Counted from the stretch's first letter, positions 32,507 through 45,167 are shown. The stretch is 64,000 bases of DNA from Fusarium oxysporum f. sp. lycopersici 4287 (GCF_000149955.1 NC_030987.1:3379138-3443137), one strand, 5' to 3'. Notes: generated by a model not told the origin, from the letters alone. Numbers and translations are program-made.

Positions 32507-34982
32507 GCGCCGGGTGCTGACAGAGCAGCTTGACAGCTACAGAGTGTGTCTTGTGTGCTGCGCTGGACTGGACTGGACTGGAAGTCGAGTCCTATGATTT
32601 TACTAGGTCCAGGTCGTGCTCGAGCTCTTTGTGGCGGGCGAGACAGCGGTTTGGATGTAACGAGCGAGTCGTTACAGAAGGTTCATGGTGGACTCTTGAG
32701 ACAAAGAAAGGATATCGTTGCCGTGGGTGTAAGTGAGGGGTAGGGAGGAGTTTAAGTTTTGGTGACAGTGACAGTGTCAGTGATAATGGTGAGGAGAAGG
32801 ATGATGAAATAGAAAAGGATTGTGACGGAAAAGAAATCTAATGGAGTTATTATGGAAAACTAGTACGGACGGAGCATTGTATGAAATGGAGGTAGGTGCT
32901 AACCAACTAACTAGGTACCAGGAAGGCACGACGACGAGTATGGAATGGCACAATTGGATGGATCATGGAGGGGTAAATGGAAGGAAGGGTGCGGGTTGAG
33001 ATGGGAATAAGATCAGGAGGAAGGAACATCGAGTCAATACGTCAAACTAGTAGGAAAGACCATGTCAGCCAGCTGTTTTGGTACCTTTTTGGAAATTGGA
33101 GAAGAATACCCGTCCATAACCAGATCAAAAAGATCAGCAGCTCGAGCCACCCACGTTATGGAACTTTCTTAGACGAACTAATTGAGAGTCTGCCATGGAG
33201 ACTAAACACACGGCACGGAGTATGGATACTGTACAAACATAGAGTCCAGGGTGTGCAAATCTATCTTATAAACCAAACCCAACTTCACCGACCTACCGAC
33301 ATGAATAAAAACTGACAGGCAATCAACTAACGTAAGTAATCTAGTACTGATTCGACTAGTCTATGCAAGAGCAGATCTCATGACTCGGCTCCAATAAGAG
33401 CTGACGATAGCATCAAGCACCTGGGAATAGTATGTAATTGTATAGCTGGGCATAACAATATATCCCTCCGTGATCCATATCATGATCCCCGATGAATACA
33501 ATGCCCGCCTCACCTCGCTCTCCCTCTTGGAAAAAGCCCCACGTTTGCTGTCAGATCTCCCGACTATGGCCGATGCCATTTCTCCCCAAAAAGGCAACGA
33601 AAATACATACCGTGCAGCCGAGCTCCGGGACCTGCATTACAAAGCTCCCACAAGAGTCCGCAGAAAGCTTGTCATTGTGGGTTCAGCGCAATCATGTCCA
33701 GCCAGAGGTGACAGTGTTGCCCAATTTGGAAATCAGCTGTTCTTCGAAGCCTTGTTCTTTTTGTCTTCTTTTTTTTCTTTTCTCTCCCTCCTACTTCCTC
33801 CTTTCTTTTGTGAGGGGTAGACTAATCCTGGTGTGTCTGTTCTTTGTTTGATGCGTTGGAGATCGTGATGTAGCCCCCTGCTACGGAGCATATGAACCGC
33901 CCGTGGCACTATGATCCGCATCCTACCTCGCCTTGCCTTGCCTTGCCTTAGCATAAACTCCCTAATGCTCTGTAACAACGGCATGACTCTCTTTCGTGGC
34001 TTCTGACTAACGTAGCTTCAATAATTCTATTCTCTCACAGCATTACATTAGTCAAAGAACTTAGTCAATACGAAATTTGGCTTCTCCGATTGAAACCCTC
34101 TCCAACCATCTCCAACTATAGTAACTAACAAGGCCACTAACTAAAACAACTAGCATATCCTCCCCTCCTCAGCCAAGCAAAACAGTTCTAAACGCCAGCA
34201 AGGTTTTAGCAGGGAAATCCTCTTGCATGGGTCTATTTTGATGGAGAAACCTGGACTTTCTCCTCATGAGGCTCCTCCCACCTTTGCAACAACTCCACCA
34301 AAAAAATGCCAACTGACCTTCACGATACTTGGGTTTCTTCACCTTGCTCACCGTACTTGTTTCACTAGGATTATATCTTATGAGTCTGAGTTGCAAAACA
34401 TAGTGATGATGGGTACAGTGGAGTGATTCAACTCCAGACTCTTGTGAACCCTGAATTAGGAAACCAGATAACACATTATGCGTTGTTCTGAGCCCTCTAG
34501 CTTCACCCATACCAAAGATATCCATTTCAATCCATTCGAGATGAATGTAGTGCCTTCGAAGACCGAAGCTTAGGAGCCAAGATCACAATATGGAGACAAT
34601 GACTATCAACAAATCACCCGTTTCAATACAGCAGCAATTAGTCAAGCACTAGTTCAAGCAACGCTCATAAATTTGGCTTTTCGTAATCTCGTACCCATCT
34701 AGGCCTCGCGGCATCTCTAGTATCCTCATGCCTCGCAGAGCTGCCAGCCAAGACTGTGACTCTATGACCGTGCTCTTGCTAACAGCTGGCTGGCAGCCCT
34801 GCCGGCTGTATTATTTTTCGTGGCATCTTAGATAATCGTCTGACACGCCATTCTATTTTTCGTCTTTAAATTCCATTTCCAAGCCCGTACTGAGACTCAT
34901 TCGTCTTCTTCAGCGTAATGCCTTGCTCCAAGGGCGAGTATGATCCCATTATTCAAATACTCTTGTGCTTCATCCCCAGCAC
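32507..34982. other. intergenic region, no gene recognised
   Basis: About 2.5 kb upstream of the Zn2Cys6 gene and downstream of ade4. The first 500 bp are G-rich and contain short CTGGACTGGA-like repeats near 32560-32582. Short frames occur near 33470-33850, with no family resemblance. No structural RNA recognised. Confidence 0.5.
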
Positions 34983-37455
34983 CTATGAGGTTGTGATCTG
35001 TTCACTTGCCATATTGTGAAGACTGTAAATCGTGTCAGCAGACGAAACTCACTAAGCCCCCTTGGTAGAGACTGACCTGATATCTTCTCGCTCGTCAGCC
35101 TCAGGTCCATTTGTAGGCCCAGAGCTGACGACCACGTTTCCGCCCTCATCACCACCAGCCTTGATGGTCGTCAAGGTGGTCTTCGCCTTCCGCTTGCCGT
35201 TACGGAGATCACTGAGATGTTCGAAGTATCCTTCCGGTACTTCTGTGACATACTTACCACAGAAGACACCGACCTCAAAATCCTGGACCTTACTTGTGTC
35301 CTCAGCAGCCTCCATACACGCGGCCTTCAGTCCATCAGGTCCATCAAGATCTTGGAAGATAACCTCGTCGGCACCGATGTAGTCGGCAATTTCTTGGTTT
35401 GTTCGGCCATGAGCAACCAAATCTTCATAAAGGTTAGTAACAAGACAGCCTAAGAACAGGACAAAATATCTTCATACCAACAGGATCCGCAAGATCAATA
35501 CCGTACTTCAATTATTGTTAGTATTATGCTCAATATTTCATGCCGGGGTAAAAACTTACGATATGGGGATGTATGCACTCTGGAGAGGCTGAAACAAAGA
35601 TGACCTTAACAGCACCAGCTTCTCTGGCCATTTGAACCTACAGTCGCCCATTAGTTCTCTCTCATAGAAAATCCACGACCCGTTAACTCACGATTTGTCC
35701 AGATGTGGCTAATTTGCAAATTAGTATTGATTCACATATGCAAAAGAGTTTACTTACTGCCACGCACGACACTGTCGTCTACTAGGATGAGGTTCTTCCC
35801 TCGAAATTCTGAGTCGATGGGTGAAAGCTTGCGGCGAACACTCTTCATTCGAAGAGCTTGGTTGGGGAGAATGAAAGTTCGTTGAACATATCGGTTCTTA
35901 ATAAGAGCTGTGACGTATGGCTTGCCAAGCTTCTCAGCAAGAGTAGCAGCGGCGATGTTACTTGTCTGTTGATAGTGAGTCAGCTTTCACGTTTTCACGA
36001 ACATTGTGACTCCTAAACTGGGCATACCTCTGGAACAGGGATGACTGGAAAATAATTAGTACGGTTCAAAGGCAGGAAACATACGGACATCTCATACCTG
36101 CATCAATCTCTTGAACTCCCTTCTCTCCGAGGACCGCACGGATCTTCTTAGCCAGCTTCTCTCCCATGTTTTGTCGGCTGCGGTACACGGAGATTCCGTC
36201 CATGGTCGAGTCAGGACGAGCGACGTATACGAATTCGAAGCAGTCGGGTGTGTAAGGTCGGTCGTTGATAATCTGACGGAACTTGGGGGCACATCCCTTC
36301 TGCAAGAAACAGGCCTGACCGGGGAGGATATCGACAATGTCTGAGAAGCCGAGCTGCTTCAACACAACAGATTCGGAAGCAACGAGGTAATCCTTGGTAC
36401 CGGGGAGTGTGGCGGAAGGTCGAGAACCAATGCAAAGAGGTCGGATACCGTTGGCGTCACTGAATATTGTCAGTTTCTGACAAGGAATTACATAAAGTTG
36501 CGACAACTCACCGGAAGGCGAGGATACCAAAACCAGCGATCATGGCAGTGCATGCGAAAGCGCCCTGGCACTTGGCGTAGACGTCGCCAAGAGCAGTGAA
36601 GATATCCTCGGAGTTGGCGCGAGTCTTTCCGAGCTGCTGAAGGCCGTGTGCGAAGATGTTGAGGCTATTGGTACAAATCAGTCATCGTGGTTCGAATCAG
36701 CGCGAGCTTCGATTACGCACAGGAGCTCCGAGTCGGAATCGGAGTTGACGTGTCGGTGAGCTTCCTCGTCGAGGAACTTGCGGAGGTATTCGGTGTTGAC
36801 GAGGTTACCGTTGACGCTCATGGAGATACCGAAAGGGGCGTTGACGTAGAAGGGTTGAGCTTCAGAGCTGCAGTCGCATTCTTGGTCAGTGGTGTACGAG
36901 ATTGTGTGCCCAGTAACACATACGCAGAAGCAGTTCCCATGGTAGGGTAACGAACATGGCCCAGGCCTATAGAGAGTCAGTCTCCGTGTAATCTGTGCAT
37001 CGCATTGCCATACCCATGTAACCGGGGAGATGCTCAAGTCGTCGGCCATCAGAAAAGACCTTGCTGGCCATACCGAGACCCTTGCATTGAGAAACTCGTC
37101 CGCCCTGGCAAACAGCGATACCTGCAGCATCTTGTCCACGCTATAGCTGGTTAACATCCGTAGATATCGATTTTCGGGATTCGGATATTCGCGATGGAGG
37201 ACTAACATGTTGGAGATAATACAATGTCTCGTGAAGATCAATGGCGGCGGAGGTAGCCTCCTGATCACCTAGCTATTTAAGATTGTAAGCATATGATATG
37301 TGATGTTATGTTCCTTTTCTTCATCTCTTTTGGTAGCACTTCCGTCTCAACTCCGGGCACGGGCAAGGGTCTCTTTTCTATGAGCGCGGGGGAGGGGCAA
37401 TAGAGAGAAGAGCAGAAGAGTGAAGACTCACCAAAATGGCCGAAACACCACACAT
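34983..37455 (-). CDS. ADE4: amidophosphoribosyltransferase (Ade4)
   Basis: First committed step of purine synthesis: PRPP plus glutamine to 5-phosphoribosylamine. The model has 14 exons: 37455-37432, 37272-37207, 37140-37014, 36966-36924, 36867-36721, 36664-36512, 36459-36098, 36044-36028, 35965-35758, 35708-35692, 35637-35560, 35505-35478, 35422-35077 and 35022-34983. Together they give 551 aa. The N-terminal MCGV exposes the catalytic Cys after Met removal. The Ntn glutaminase domain covers about residues 2-240, with RGQDAAGIA and LGHVRYPT. The phosphoribosyltransferase domain follows, with the PRPP loop [16 protein letters not shown]. All junctions keep frame; introns are 47-66 bp except the first (159 bp). 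The intron density is unusual for these fungi, and two exons are only 17 nt. Confidence 0.92.
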
Positions 37456-38962
37456 GTTGAATATCGTGTCACGGAAATAGTTCGTGTAGAGGTTGAAGAG
37501 GAATCGAGTGTTCTTACACCCAAACAAGAGTTTGACTTGTACCAGTTTGTTTGTGAAACCTACGGGAAAATTTTTCTCTTCTGGTCACGACGATATCGGT
37601 CATTTTTTTGGTGACCACAAATCTTTTGGCGGGGTATCGTATTGGTCAAGGCGGGCCGGACAATGATCCGCAGTGGTGGGGTCCCCCAAAATATGCCATT
37701 TCTTTACTCCGTGTTAGTGGCATTTATTAAACCCAATATCAAATCACGATGTCAAGATGATTCTTCATTTCTCCGTCATCTTGTCGTTATTGCAGACAAT
37801 CAGACGTCATTTATCATGAGGCATATTCTGAAACACAATTACGACTAAAGTTTCGATAATTGGTTCAAGCTGCAATCCGACTTTATCCATCAAACACGCC
37901 CATACCGTGTAAGTGGAAGCCAAGATATCGATAGCAACAGATAACAGACTATCGAAACTTCACAAAATATTAATCCTGCATTTCAAAGTTCCCATGTCAA
38001 CTGACCACCCTAATGTAACATTGGCTCGTTTTACAACTAAGCTTCACCGCGGTTGGGCCTGTTCATTGAGTATGTGGGGTATCTTTCTATCGATATCAGT
38101 TTATACATAGTAGGATCTCTGGTGCATTCCTCCAGCTGCCACCTCCGAAGTCTCGATTTGTTTAGGTCATATGCGAAATACAGCTCTAGCACTAAATATT
38201 TTAAGGAAACGAATGTCTCTGGCATGGACAGTATTTCATTTCTTACACGAAATGTACCAAGAGGGTGCAGAAACATGAGAAGCCCACATGGCACGGGACT
38301 CCCGGAAGACGGCAACAAATGCCAGTCCGGCCACCGCAGGGTACCGGGGAATTATTATCTATAAACTGTCTAGTCGAATCCTATGCATAGTCCACAGTCC
38401 TCGTAGCACTTTTCGTTTGATTTATTGAATTGTTCCTTCTGCATTTCTACAATTAGCTACATGCAACATCAGCATTCTTTTCATTTATAAGACAAGAGAT
38501 GTATATGCATACAAGTGTCAATACCCCAGAATCTCTGAGTATTAACGGCTCTGGATATCGCTCTGGAGTAAGACTGAACGAAGAAGCAAGCATCTCATGC
38601 GGCAAATAGATAGTCCAACGCTTTGATTTTCTTTGTTCTCCTTGGCGCCGCCTGTCTTGCAACTTCTGAGTCATGGCGCGTCCATTCTAGAAGTCAAGGT
38701 GAATGCCACCCATGTCGAAACCATGTAATAATCAGGCTCGCACAGGATAAGGATTGATCTGTATGTATGACGCAATGCCCAGCCAGTTGCCATTCCTCCA
38801 CACCAGCGATGAAGTTTTTCACAACCCATGTTTCTCCAATACCCCATATTCCCCCATTTTTGAAATACGACTCTTGTAAATGAATGTTCTCCTTATCGAG
38901 GTCTCAGAAATATAGACCTTAACTCAGCTGCGATCCTCAACAAGCGAGGAATCACCTCATAA

Positions 38963-39034
38963 GCCCCGTTGGCTCAGTGGTAAAGCGTATCACTAGTAAT
39001 GATAAGATCACTGGTTCGATTCCAGTACGGGGCA
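38963..39034 (+). tRNA. tRNA-Thr (anticodon AGT)
   Basis: A 72-nt cloverleaf without intron. The acceptor stem pairs GCCCCGT with ACGGGGC, discriminator A. The D arm is GCTC-AGTGGTA-AAGC. The anticodon stem TATCA/TGATA closes the loop CTAGTAA, so the anticodon is AGT (inosine-modified in vivo), reading threonine ACN codons. The T arm is ACTGG-TTCGATT-CCAGT. Internal A and B boxes are intact. Identical in sequence to the minus-strand copy at 39700. Confidence 0.97.
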
Positions 39035-39055
39035 CGTGATTCAACAACGTCCATC

Positions 39056-39059
39056 TTTT
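39056..39059 (+). terminator. RNA polymerase III terminator of first tRNA-Thr
   Basis: A run of four T, 22 bases after the tRNA 3' end, as expected for Pol III termination. Confidence 0.6.
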
Positions 39060-39657
39060 GCCGATCTGACGAGTATCTCTTTTTCATGGTCGCAATGATT
39101 TTTGTGGTGTTGAGGCAGCGCTGCTGCCTTTTTGGTGGCGACCTCGCCTATTTGCATGTGGCACTTCGGGAGCACCCGCCTTGGTCCTTCCTGAGTTTCG
39201 CACAGTAATGTGGTGTTCCTCTTGCTGATCGAAATTGATCTAAAGGGAACGCACTATAAGGCGGCATATGGTATTGACAAAAGCACCTCATCTTGAATCT
39301 TGTTGCAAATGTAGAGCCCCATGTCTGCGCGTATCGGTGCCATCTCAAACATCTGCAGTAGATTGCATACATAGGGTGCTCCGCATGGAGAATGTATTGA
39401 GCTCAACAGCACCACGACTGTCAGGTGACGACATGTATAAACGTTCAACGCCTGTGAATTATCTTCTGTCTCAAGTTGTTGAATTGCATTGAGCAATGAT
39501 ATCGAGATGTGGGAAGTGCTTGCATACGTGACATCATCCCGCATAAACCTTAAATTAAATAAGCGCGCGTCCCGTCCCGCTTTTATTACACAGCACCAAA
39601 AAGTCAAAGTTCGTCAGCAAAGCTCGTGAGATCAACTGAGATTCTACCAAGACTGAG

Positions 39658-39662
39658 AAAAA
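39658..39662 (-). terminator. RNA polymerase III terminator of second tRNA-Thr
   Basis: Five A on the plus strand, so five T on the transcribed strand, about 37 bases beyond the 3' end of the minus-strand tRNA. Confidence 0.55.
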
Positions 39663-39699
39663 TTAGGGCGCTTGAAGGCGCCAGGTGATTCAAACATGT

Positions 39700-39771
39700 T
39701 GCCCCGTACTGGAATCGAACCAGTGATCTTATCATTACTAGTGATACGCTTTACCACTGAGCCAACGGGGC
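39700..39771 (-). tRNA. tRNA-Thr (anticodon AGT), second copy
   Basis: The reverse complement is identical over all 72 nt to the plus-strand tRNA-Thr at 38963, so the same cloverleaf and anticodon AGT apply. The two genes point toward each other with 665 bp between their 3' ends. Confidence 0.97.
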
Positions 39772-40116
39772 TTGTGTAACAGCATCCAGAGTAGAGCCTA
39801 AGAAGCTCTGCAGCAAAGAGGGTCGAGGTATCAAGGAATAGTTGTAGGTACTTGAGTTAACTGAAGGATAATATAGTAGTCTTCTAAGCTGTTGAGTCAT
39901 ATTCAGAGCTCTGGCCTGGCAGTCCTTTTTAAGTCTAGTATACTATAACAAAGCCATCAGTAGTAACCCAAAGTGTAGGAAAGCCAATTGGTTCGAAACC
40001 ATATATTCATTCGTCATTCAGCAGCTGCTGCTATGTTTCAAATATCTCAAAATCAACAACAATCGTTATAATAACCATTTCCCCATAGATAAACTCCCGT
40101 CTTTTTATGCCTAAAA

Positions 40117-41919
40117 TCAGAAATGTTTCGTCTCGTCGGCTGCTTTTGGCGCCTCGACCCTTGCAATCTCTTCGTCATATGATGGAGTTCTCGAGTTATA
40201 AGCGACTCGGATGTCATCGATCTCATCACCAACCTCCATCCATCGATCGCTAGTCGCAGGCACTGGCGATATCTTGCATAGAGCCCAGTACATCACTGAT
40301 GAAACGATGAAACCACAGAAGTAGTTGAGCTGATAAATGTAGATCGCGCCCTGAGGAACGTTCTTGGCGCCGACAGCATCGGCGAAACCGACCACGTTGA
40401 TGACAATTCCGGCGACGTAGGCAACATAGCCACGCCAGTTGAAACCACCTGTGAAGTAGTACGGTCCCTCTTTGCGAGCATCGTAGAGTTCCTTAGTATC
40501 GACGTAACCCTTGCGCACAATGTAGTAATCGGAAACCATAACACCAGCGATTGAGCTCAGGAAGACACTGTAGGCCGAGAGGTAGGTCGTGAACTGGTTG
40601 CTGTCCTTAAGAAGCTGCCAAGGACAGATGCACAGGCCAACGACGGCGCAAATGTAACTTCCACGACGGATATTGAGCCAGCGGGGAAGCAAAGCAGTCA
40701 AGTCCGTACCAGCAGAAACGGAATTGGCGGCAATGTTGGTACCGAGCTGTGCAAGGGCGAAGGATGTAGCAATGAAGAAAACACCAAAGCGCTCGCCCGA
40801 ACTTCCATCGTCAATAAACCTGTCCAGAAGATCAAGGGGGTTCCAGATGGCCTCTTCGTACAGGACGGAGGAAGCTGAAGAGACCATGATGCCGATGAAC
40901 GAAGTGATGGCGAAACCGAAGGGGATCGTGATCATCTGGGACCAGAGTGCGTCTCTGGGCTTCTGCGCAAATCGAGAAAAGTCACTGGCATTGACAATGA
41001 GTGTCGCAAAGTTGGAGATAGAAGACATGATGCCCTTGACAATTTCCCAGGCCAAGTCGCTGCCGTGGACCTTGTTACCTGCCTTTACAATGGGGCCAAT
41101 ACCACCTGCGCGCGAGATGGTCCAGGCCAGGAAGGTAATTCCAGCCACGGGAACAACGTATGCCTTGACAGTGAAGAGATGTCGGACCTTGTGGACAGGG
41201 AACCAGAGTGCCGGAAGCGATACAAGCCAAAAGATGAAGAAGGAAGCGAAGTGTGCGGTATCGGTGCCCGAGTTTTCGCTAAAAGTGTTGGGAACATTGG
41301 CCCATGACTTCCAGATAGTGCGGATCATGAGATAGATACAATCACCGCCAATGTAAGCCTGCACTCCATACCATACACAGGCTGTTATGCGTTAGTAATG
41401 AATTCTTATTATGTTGGGAAAGATAGAGCATACCCATAGCAGCACGGTTCAGTACAGGCCACAAGCTACCCCAGATACCGAAGGAGGTTCTGTTGGCAAC
41501 AGGGAAACCAATGTGGTACATGGCACCGAAACGAGCATTGATCGCAACAAAGATACCAGTGATGCTGTATCCGACCCAGACACAGAGCCAGGCTTGCCAC
41601 CATGATAGACCATTGACAATCATGGACGATGAAATCATCCAAGTGTTGATGTTGAAAGAATCGGCGATCCAGAAACCAACAAAGTTCCATGGGCCCCATT
41701 GTCGGCGCTCCTTCTCGACGGGTTTGAGATCATGGTTCGTAAGCTGCATAAGAGTTCAGTACAACACGGTCTCGTTGATCGCAATGCGCAATGCACTCCA
41801 ATGATGGAAAGCTAAAGCTTGTGAGGCCTTCATACCATAAGCTGGGTGCTGGTCAAGCCAGGTTCAGACTCAACGGCGGCTTTATCAGCCCAGACCTTAA
41901 ATCGCGATCTGGTCTCCAT
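40117..41919 (-). CDS. NCS1-family nucleobase permease (Fur type)
   Basis: A proton-coupled importer of the NCS1 family, which carries uracil, allantoin, uridine, uric acid or thiamine. Three exons (41919-41836, 41743-41434, 41381-40117; introns 92 and 52 bp) encode 552 aa with about 12 membrane helices. The Fur-type hallmarks are [19 protein letters not shown] in helix 1, [17 protein letters not shown] in helix 3, NASDFSRFA in the loop near helix 6, and the C-terminal acidic tail with lysine/phenylalanine end. It belongs to the fungal FUR/DAL4/FUI1 branch rather than the FCY cytosine-purine branch. Substrate is not predictable from these motifs alone. GATA-type sites lie upstream. Confidence 0.93.
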
Positions 41920-42323
41920 GGCTTCGGCGTATGACGAGGTGGGAGGTGGAAGTATAAAAGAGTAACGGGTATCAAAAAGCTTCTGAGGTGGGATCTAGAA
42001 GAAACTCAAAAAGCAAGATAGACTTTTTGTATTGTAATGGACCTTGTCCGAGGTGCTTATGACGTGTAGGTGACACCAAGTAGGGCCGGCAGACTGGGAT
42101 TAAATCCAATGACACAAGAAATGATGGAAGAACGTGAGATGGTAGTCTTGCCGAAGGATGAGAGGGGACCAATTGGAACTTCTCCACCGTCTTCTTGTCT
42201 TGGAAAGTCTGGTCGTAGTGGGTGACAGGCAGTATTTATATTTATGGTTTGAGATTGACATGCCGCGTTGGTTGCGTTACGGTTGCGTTGACAAGAGGAA
42301 CTAGACCCCATCTTGGCTCGAGG

Positions 42324-42387
42324 TTATCGGCGCTCAGCAGCCACTATCAGCCTGATCGTCATCCCCAGACCCAGCCGTTGCAGATAA
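42324..42387. promoter_or_regulatory. cluster of three GATA-factor sites upstream of the permease
   Basis: HGATAR cores appear as TTATCG at 42324-42329, CTATCA at 42344-42349 and AGATAA at 42382-42387, about 400-470 bp before the permease ATG. AreA/Nit2-type factors use such sites in nitrogen-source control, which would suit a nucleobase importer. Site matches are short, so function is inferred. Confidence 0.35.
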
Positions 42388-43147
42388 CTAGGCGACAAGG
42401 AACATACCACGCAAGGACCCTCGCCGGCGGCCACTTTTGCCGTAGTAGGTCAAGCTGAGAATGGTTATCCTTCCCCATGTTGGCACCGAGAGGACTTTGC
42501 ATTTCCGGTCGGTAGTTGTTTGTTGTTTCATCGAGCACACGACCAATTTGTGACGGTGTTGTACATTCAGATATCCGGACCTCGAAAAGCAGAAGGATCT
42601 GCATGGTAATAGCATCACGCAACAACAAGTCGAAGCGTTCATAGGTATCCATTCGAATATGATCAAAGTACAATGGTACGTATGTTATTCGGCATAGAAT
42701 AGAACGATGCGGAGAGATGATTCGAGTGACATGGATACGATAATTGGGCCCGAGAAGCCAAGTCGTTTTTCGGTGGGTGCCCCCACATAAGACCCTAAAT
42801 CCATGGAGCAACACTTGGTATGAGTGGTTGTTGAATGGGGTTTCCTGGTAATGTTGACGTAGACGTTGGAATTGACCCCAATGTCGCTTTGTATAGGAGA
42901 GATGCACCAAAGTCGAGTTTGAATATTTGTTGTTGTTTGTTGCAACAGAGAAACAAAACGTGCAAGGAGTTTGCAGAGCAGACGGTACGTACTCCTCTTG
43001 AAGTTCTGGGCCTAAAAAGATGCTCTGCAGAAATGCAACTGCAACTGCAGGCAGGGCCGCCGCTATCAGCGCCATGTGAGCAGGAGCCAACCCATTGGAG
43101 GGTCGATTACCCCAGGCGGATATAAACGAAGCAATTTCATTGGCCAA
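42359..43147 (-). other. long orphan open frame, unknown
   Basis: An uninterrupted frame of about 262 codons; the first ATG inside it is near residue 25 (MALIAAALPAVAVAFLQSIF), leaving about 238 aa. An alanine-rich hydrophobic start is followed by sequence with no motif I know. A GTACGT donor-like site occurs after residue about 53. Codon use does not clearly resemble the flanking genes. It may be a lineage-specific gene, a decayed copy of one, or chance. Confidence 0.3.
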
Positions 43148-45167
43148 CTCGGTTTCCTTATCACCGCAACGATGCGTCTAAGATACGGGTACCGTACCGC
43201 CTTTCCCAAACCGGGTTAGTCTGGAACTGCAGAACAAATCTGTTACTCGATCTCATCGAGTCAACCGTCTCTTTTATAGTAAAATTGTCCAGGCGTGCAG
43301 TTATCTGCCCTATCAGGACTATCTTGAACTTCATCCACGTAGTAGTCACTGAAATGCGATCTCGTTGTCAACAGCTTAGGTCATTTCGGGTTTCAACCGA
43401 AACTCTATTGCCTGATCTCTCTCTCCAACCCCTCTTAATCTGGAGTTCGATGCGTTGGTTCTCCTTCTGGTTGATATCGGCATAAGAATCCTTGTTCCGG
43501 TTTCTAGCAGCACCTCGCGATACCACTTTTCAGCTTCATATTGCCCCGAAAGTTCGCCGTTTTTACGTCGTGTGGTTAGATCAATAACGACCCTGTCACA
43601 AATAACACACCACCTTCGAAGTGAAATTATGTACTTCAGGACTGGTTTCAGTTTTCCCATATGGCATGGTAGATCTATTCTGGATTGACATGGCCCAACC
43701 GAGGGCAGAGTCATGCCGGTACATCTAGAAATCCAAGTAACACCGAGGCAAAGCAGCAATAAGACTAACTTGAATAAGTCCTTGGCCCATGCATAGTATG
43801 ATTCAACTCCTCATGAGCTGCATTCTCCAGAAAAGTAAGCCAGTGGTTGCAATTCTTCGGGTTTGGGTCGGCATTCGTGTATCAAGGAACATTGACAGTC
43901 AATGCGTCCGATATACAAGTATTACTTGATGAAAATCACAGACGCGACTTCAACTCCGTCAATCTCGAAATCACATCATAGAGGACGAAACCGGCATTGG
44001 TTGTAAGTCTGGTCATCGGCCCGCAAACTTTGTAAACTCACTCATCCGATGGGGCAGAGTAAACGACCTCATACGATTTAAAAGGTTTCTTTTTTTCAAG
44101 TAACTGGAAACAGACGCCACAGAATCGGGTCAGAAAATGATATACTGCATTGGCTTAGTATCGCGATTTTGTAATCATGGAAGATACCAAGATATTACTT
44201 ACACACAGCATCTCGAGCTCTATCACGCGTATGGGCCCAGTTTCCGCAGTGTAAAGTCGATCAGATACTTGCAGTAAGAAGAATTATAGACATGACTGTA
44301 AAGATTTAGAGACTGGGTGTCTAAATCGAGGTCAGCTAACTATACTATCAGGAGTGTCCAGATCTTATGATAAATCACATGAAATCCAAAAATCTTATCG
44401 TAGGACTGCTGCTCTAGGGTAAACCTTTCCAAACACGACTGCATTTTATGATGTCGCTCGCATCCCAAAGAACAGCGTAAATTCCTATTAGATTTTTCAC
44501 ATTGTGAGAGTATAACTTGAGGGGAACTCGATGAGATGATAGAAAGTATGGCTTATGATTGGACTCGACTTACGCTGCGCACCATCCAATACAGGAGCAA
44601 ACATCAGGGGCACCGTATCCAAACAAACTGGGTACCCTACATCGAAGAGAAGTTATATAAGGTGTCCAAATGATATTTATAGAGTAGCTGCGTCTTCATT
44701 AACGACGACTGCCGATATTCCAAGACTCTGCTAGTGTCATGGTCCAGCAGCCAAGGCTACAGCTCAGACAGAACCAGGGTCCAGAAAAAAAAACAAAAGA
44801 GAAACACGTGAATGGACCAATAGCTTCTGCCCCGCGATTTGAGTAGTATCGAGGTGAGAGTGCCGAAAGGCTGCGAGAATTCATCCCTAGGCCACAAGTA
44901 ATTTGATATAATTTATCTCGCTCTAACTACTAAAGGAATCGACTTACTGACTGACTATTATCGGTACCCTCTTCTACATCAATTTAATAGGTGCTTCGTC
45001 TGAGAAGCACGACGTTGGACTCTCCTGCCTCAAGCTTGAGACCCACACTTTGTTCCTCCCCCCACCATCGTCGTCAATTCCGCTTCTTTTCTCCCCGCCA
45101 ACCTCAACTTTTTTTTTAACCATCTCATTCAAACCTTTTTATTTACCAAAGTCCTTGATATACAATC

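Larger units (their letters stand above)
37456..40116. other. intergenic region containing two tRNA-Thr genes
   Basis: About 2.7 kb holding the ade4 promoter, two facing tRNA genes, and the 3' end region of the NCS1 permease gene. The 665 bp between the tRNAs contain only short frames with no recognisable product. Confidence 0.55.
41920..45167. other. intergenic region, permease promoter to Kap114 promoter
   Basis: About 3.2 kb. It holds GATA sites at 42324-42387, one long minus-strand open frame at 42359-43147, and an AT-richer part from 43760 to 44950. The last 170 bp before the importin ATG are C/T-rich, as in fungal leaders. Otherwise nothing is recognised. Confidence 0.5.

Noticed and set aside
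39254..39607. 117-codon frame between the two tRNA genes
   Set aside because: No family resemblance, no splice partners, and it is compatible with chance in this composition.
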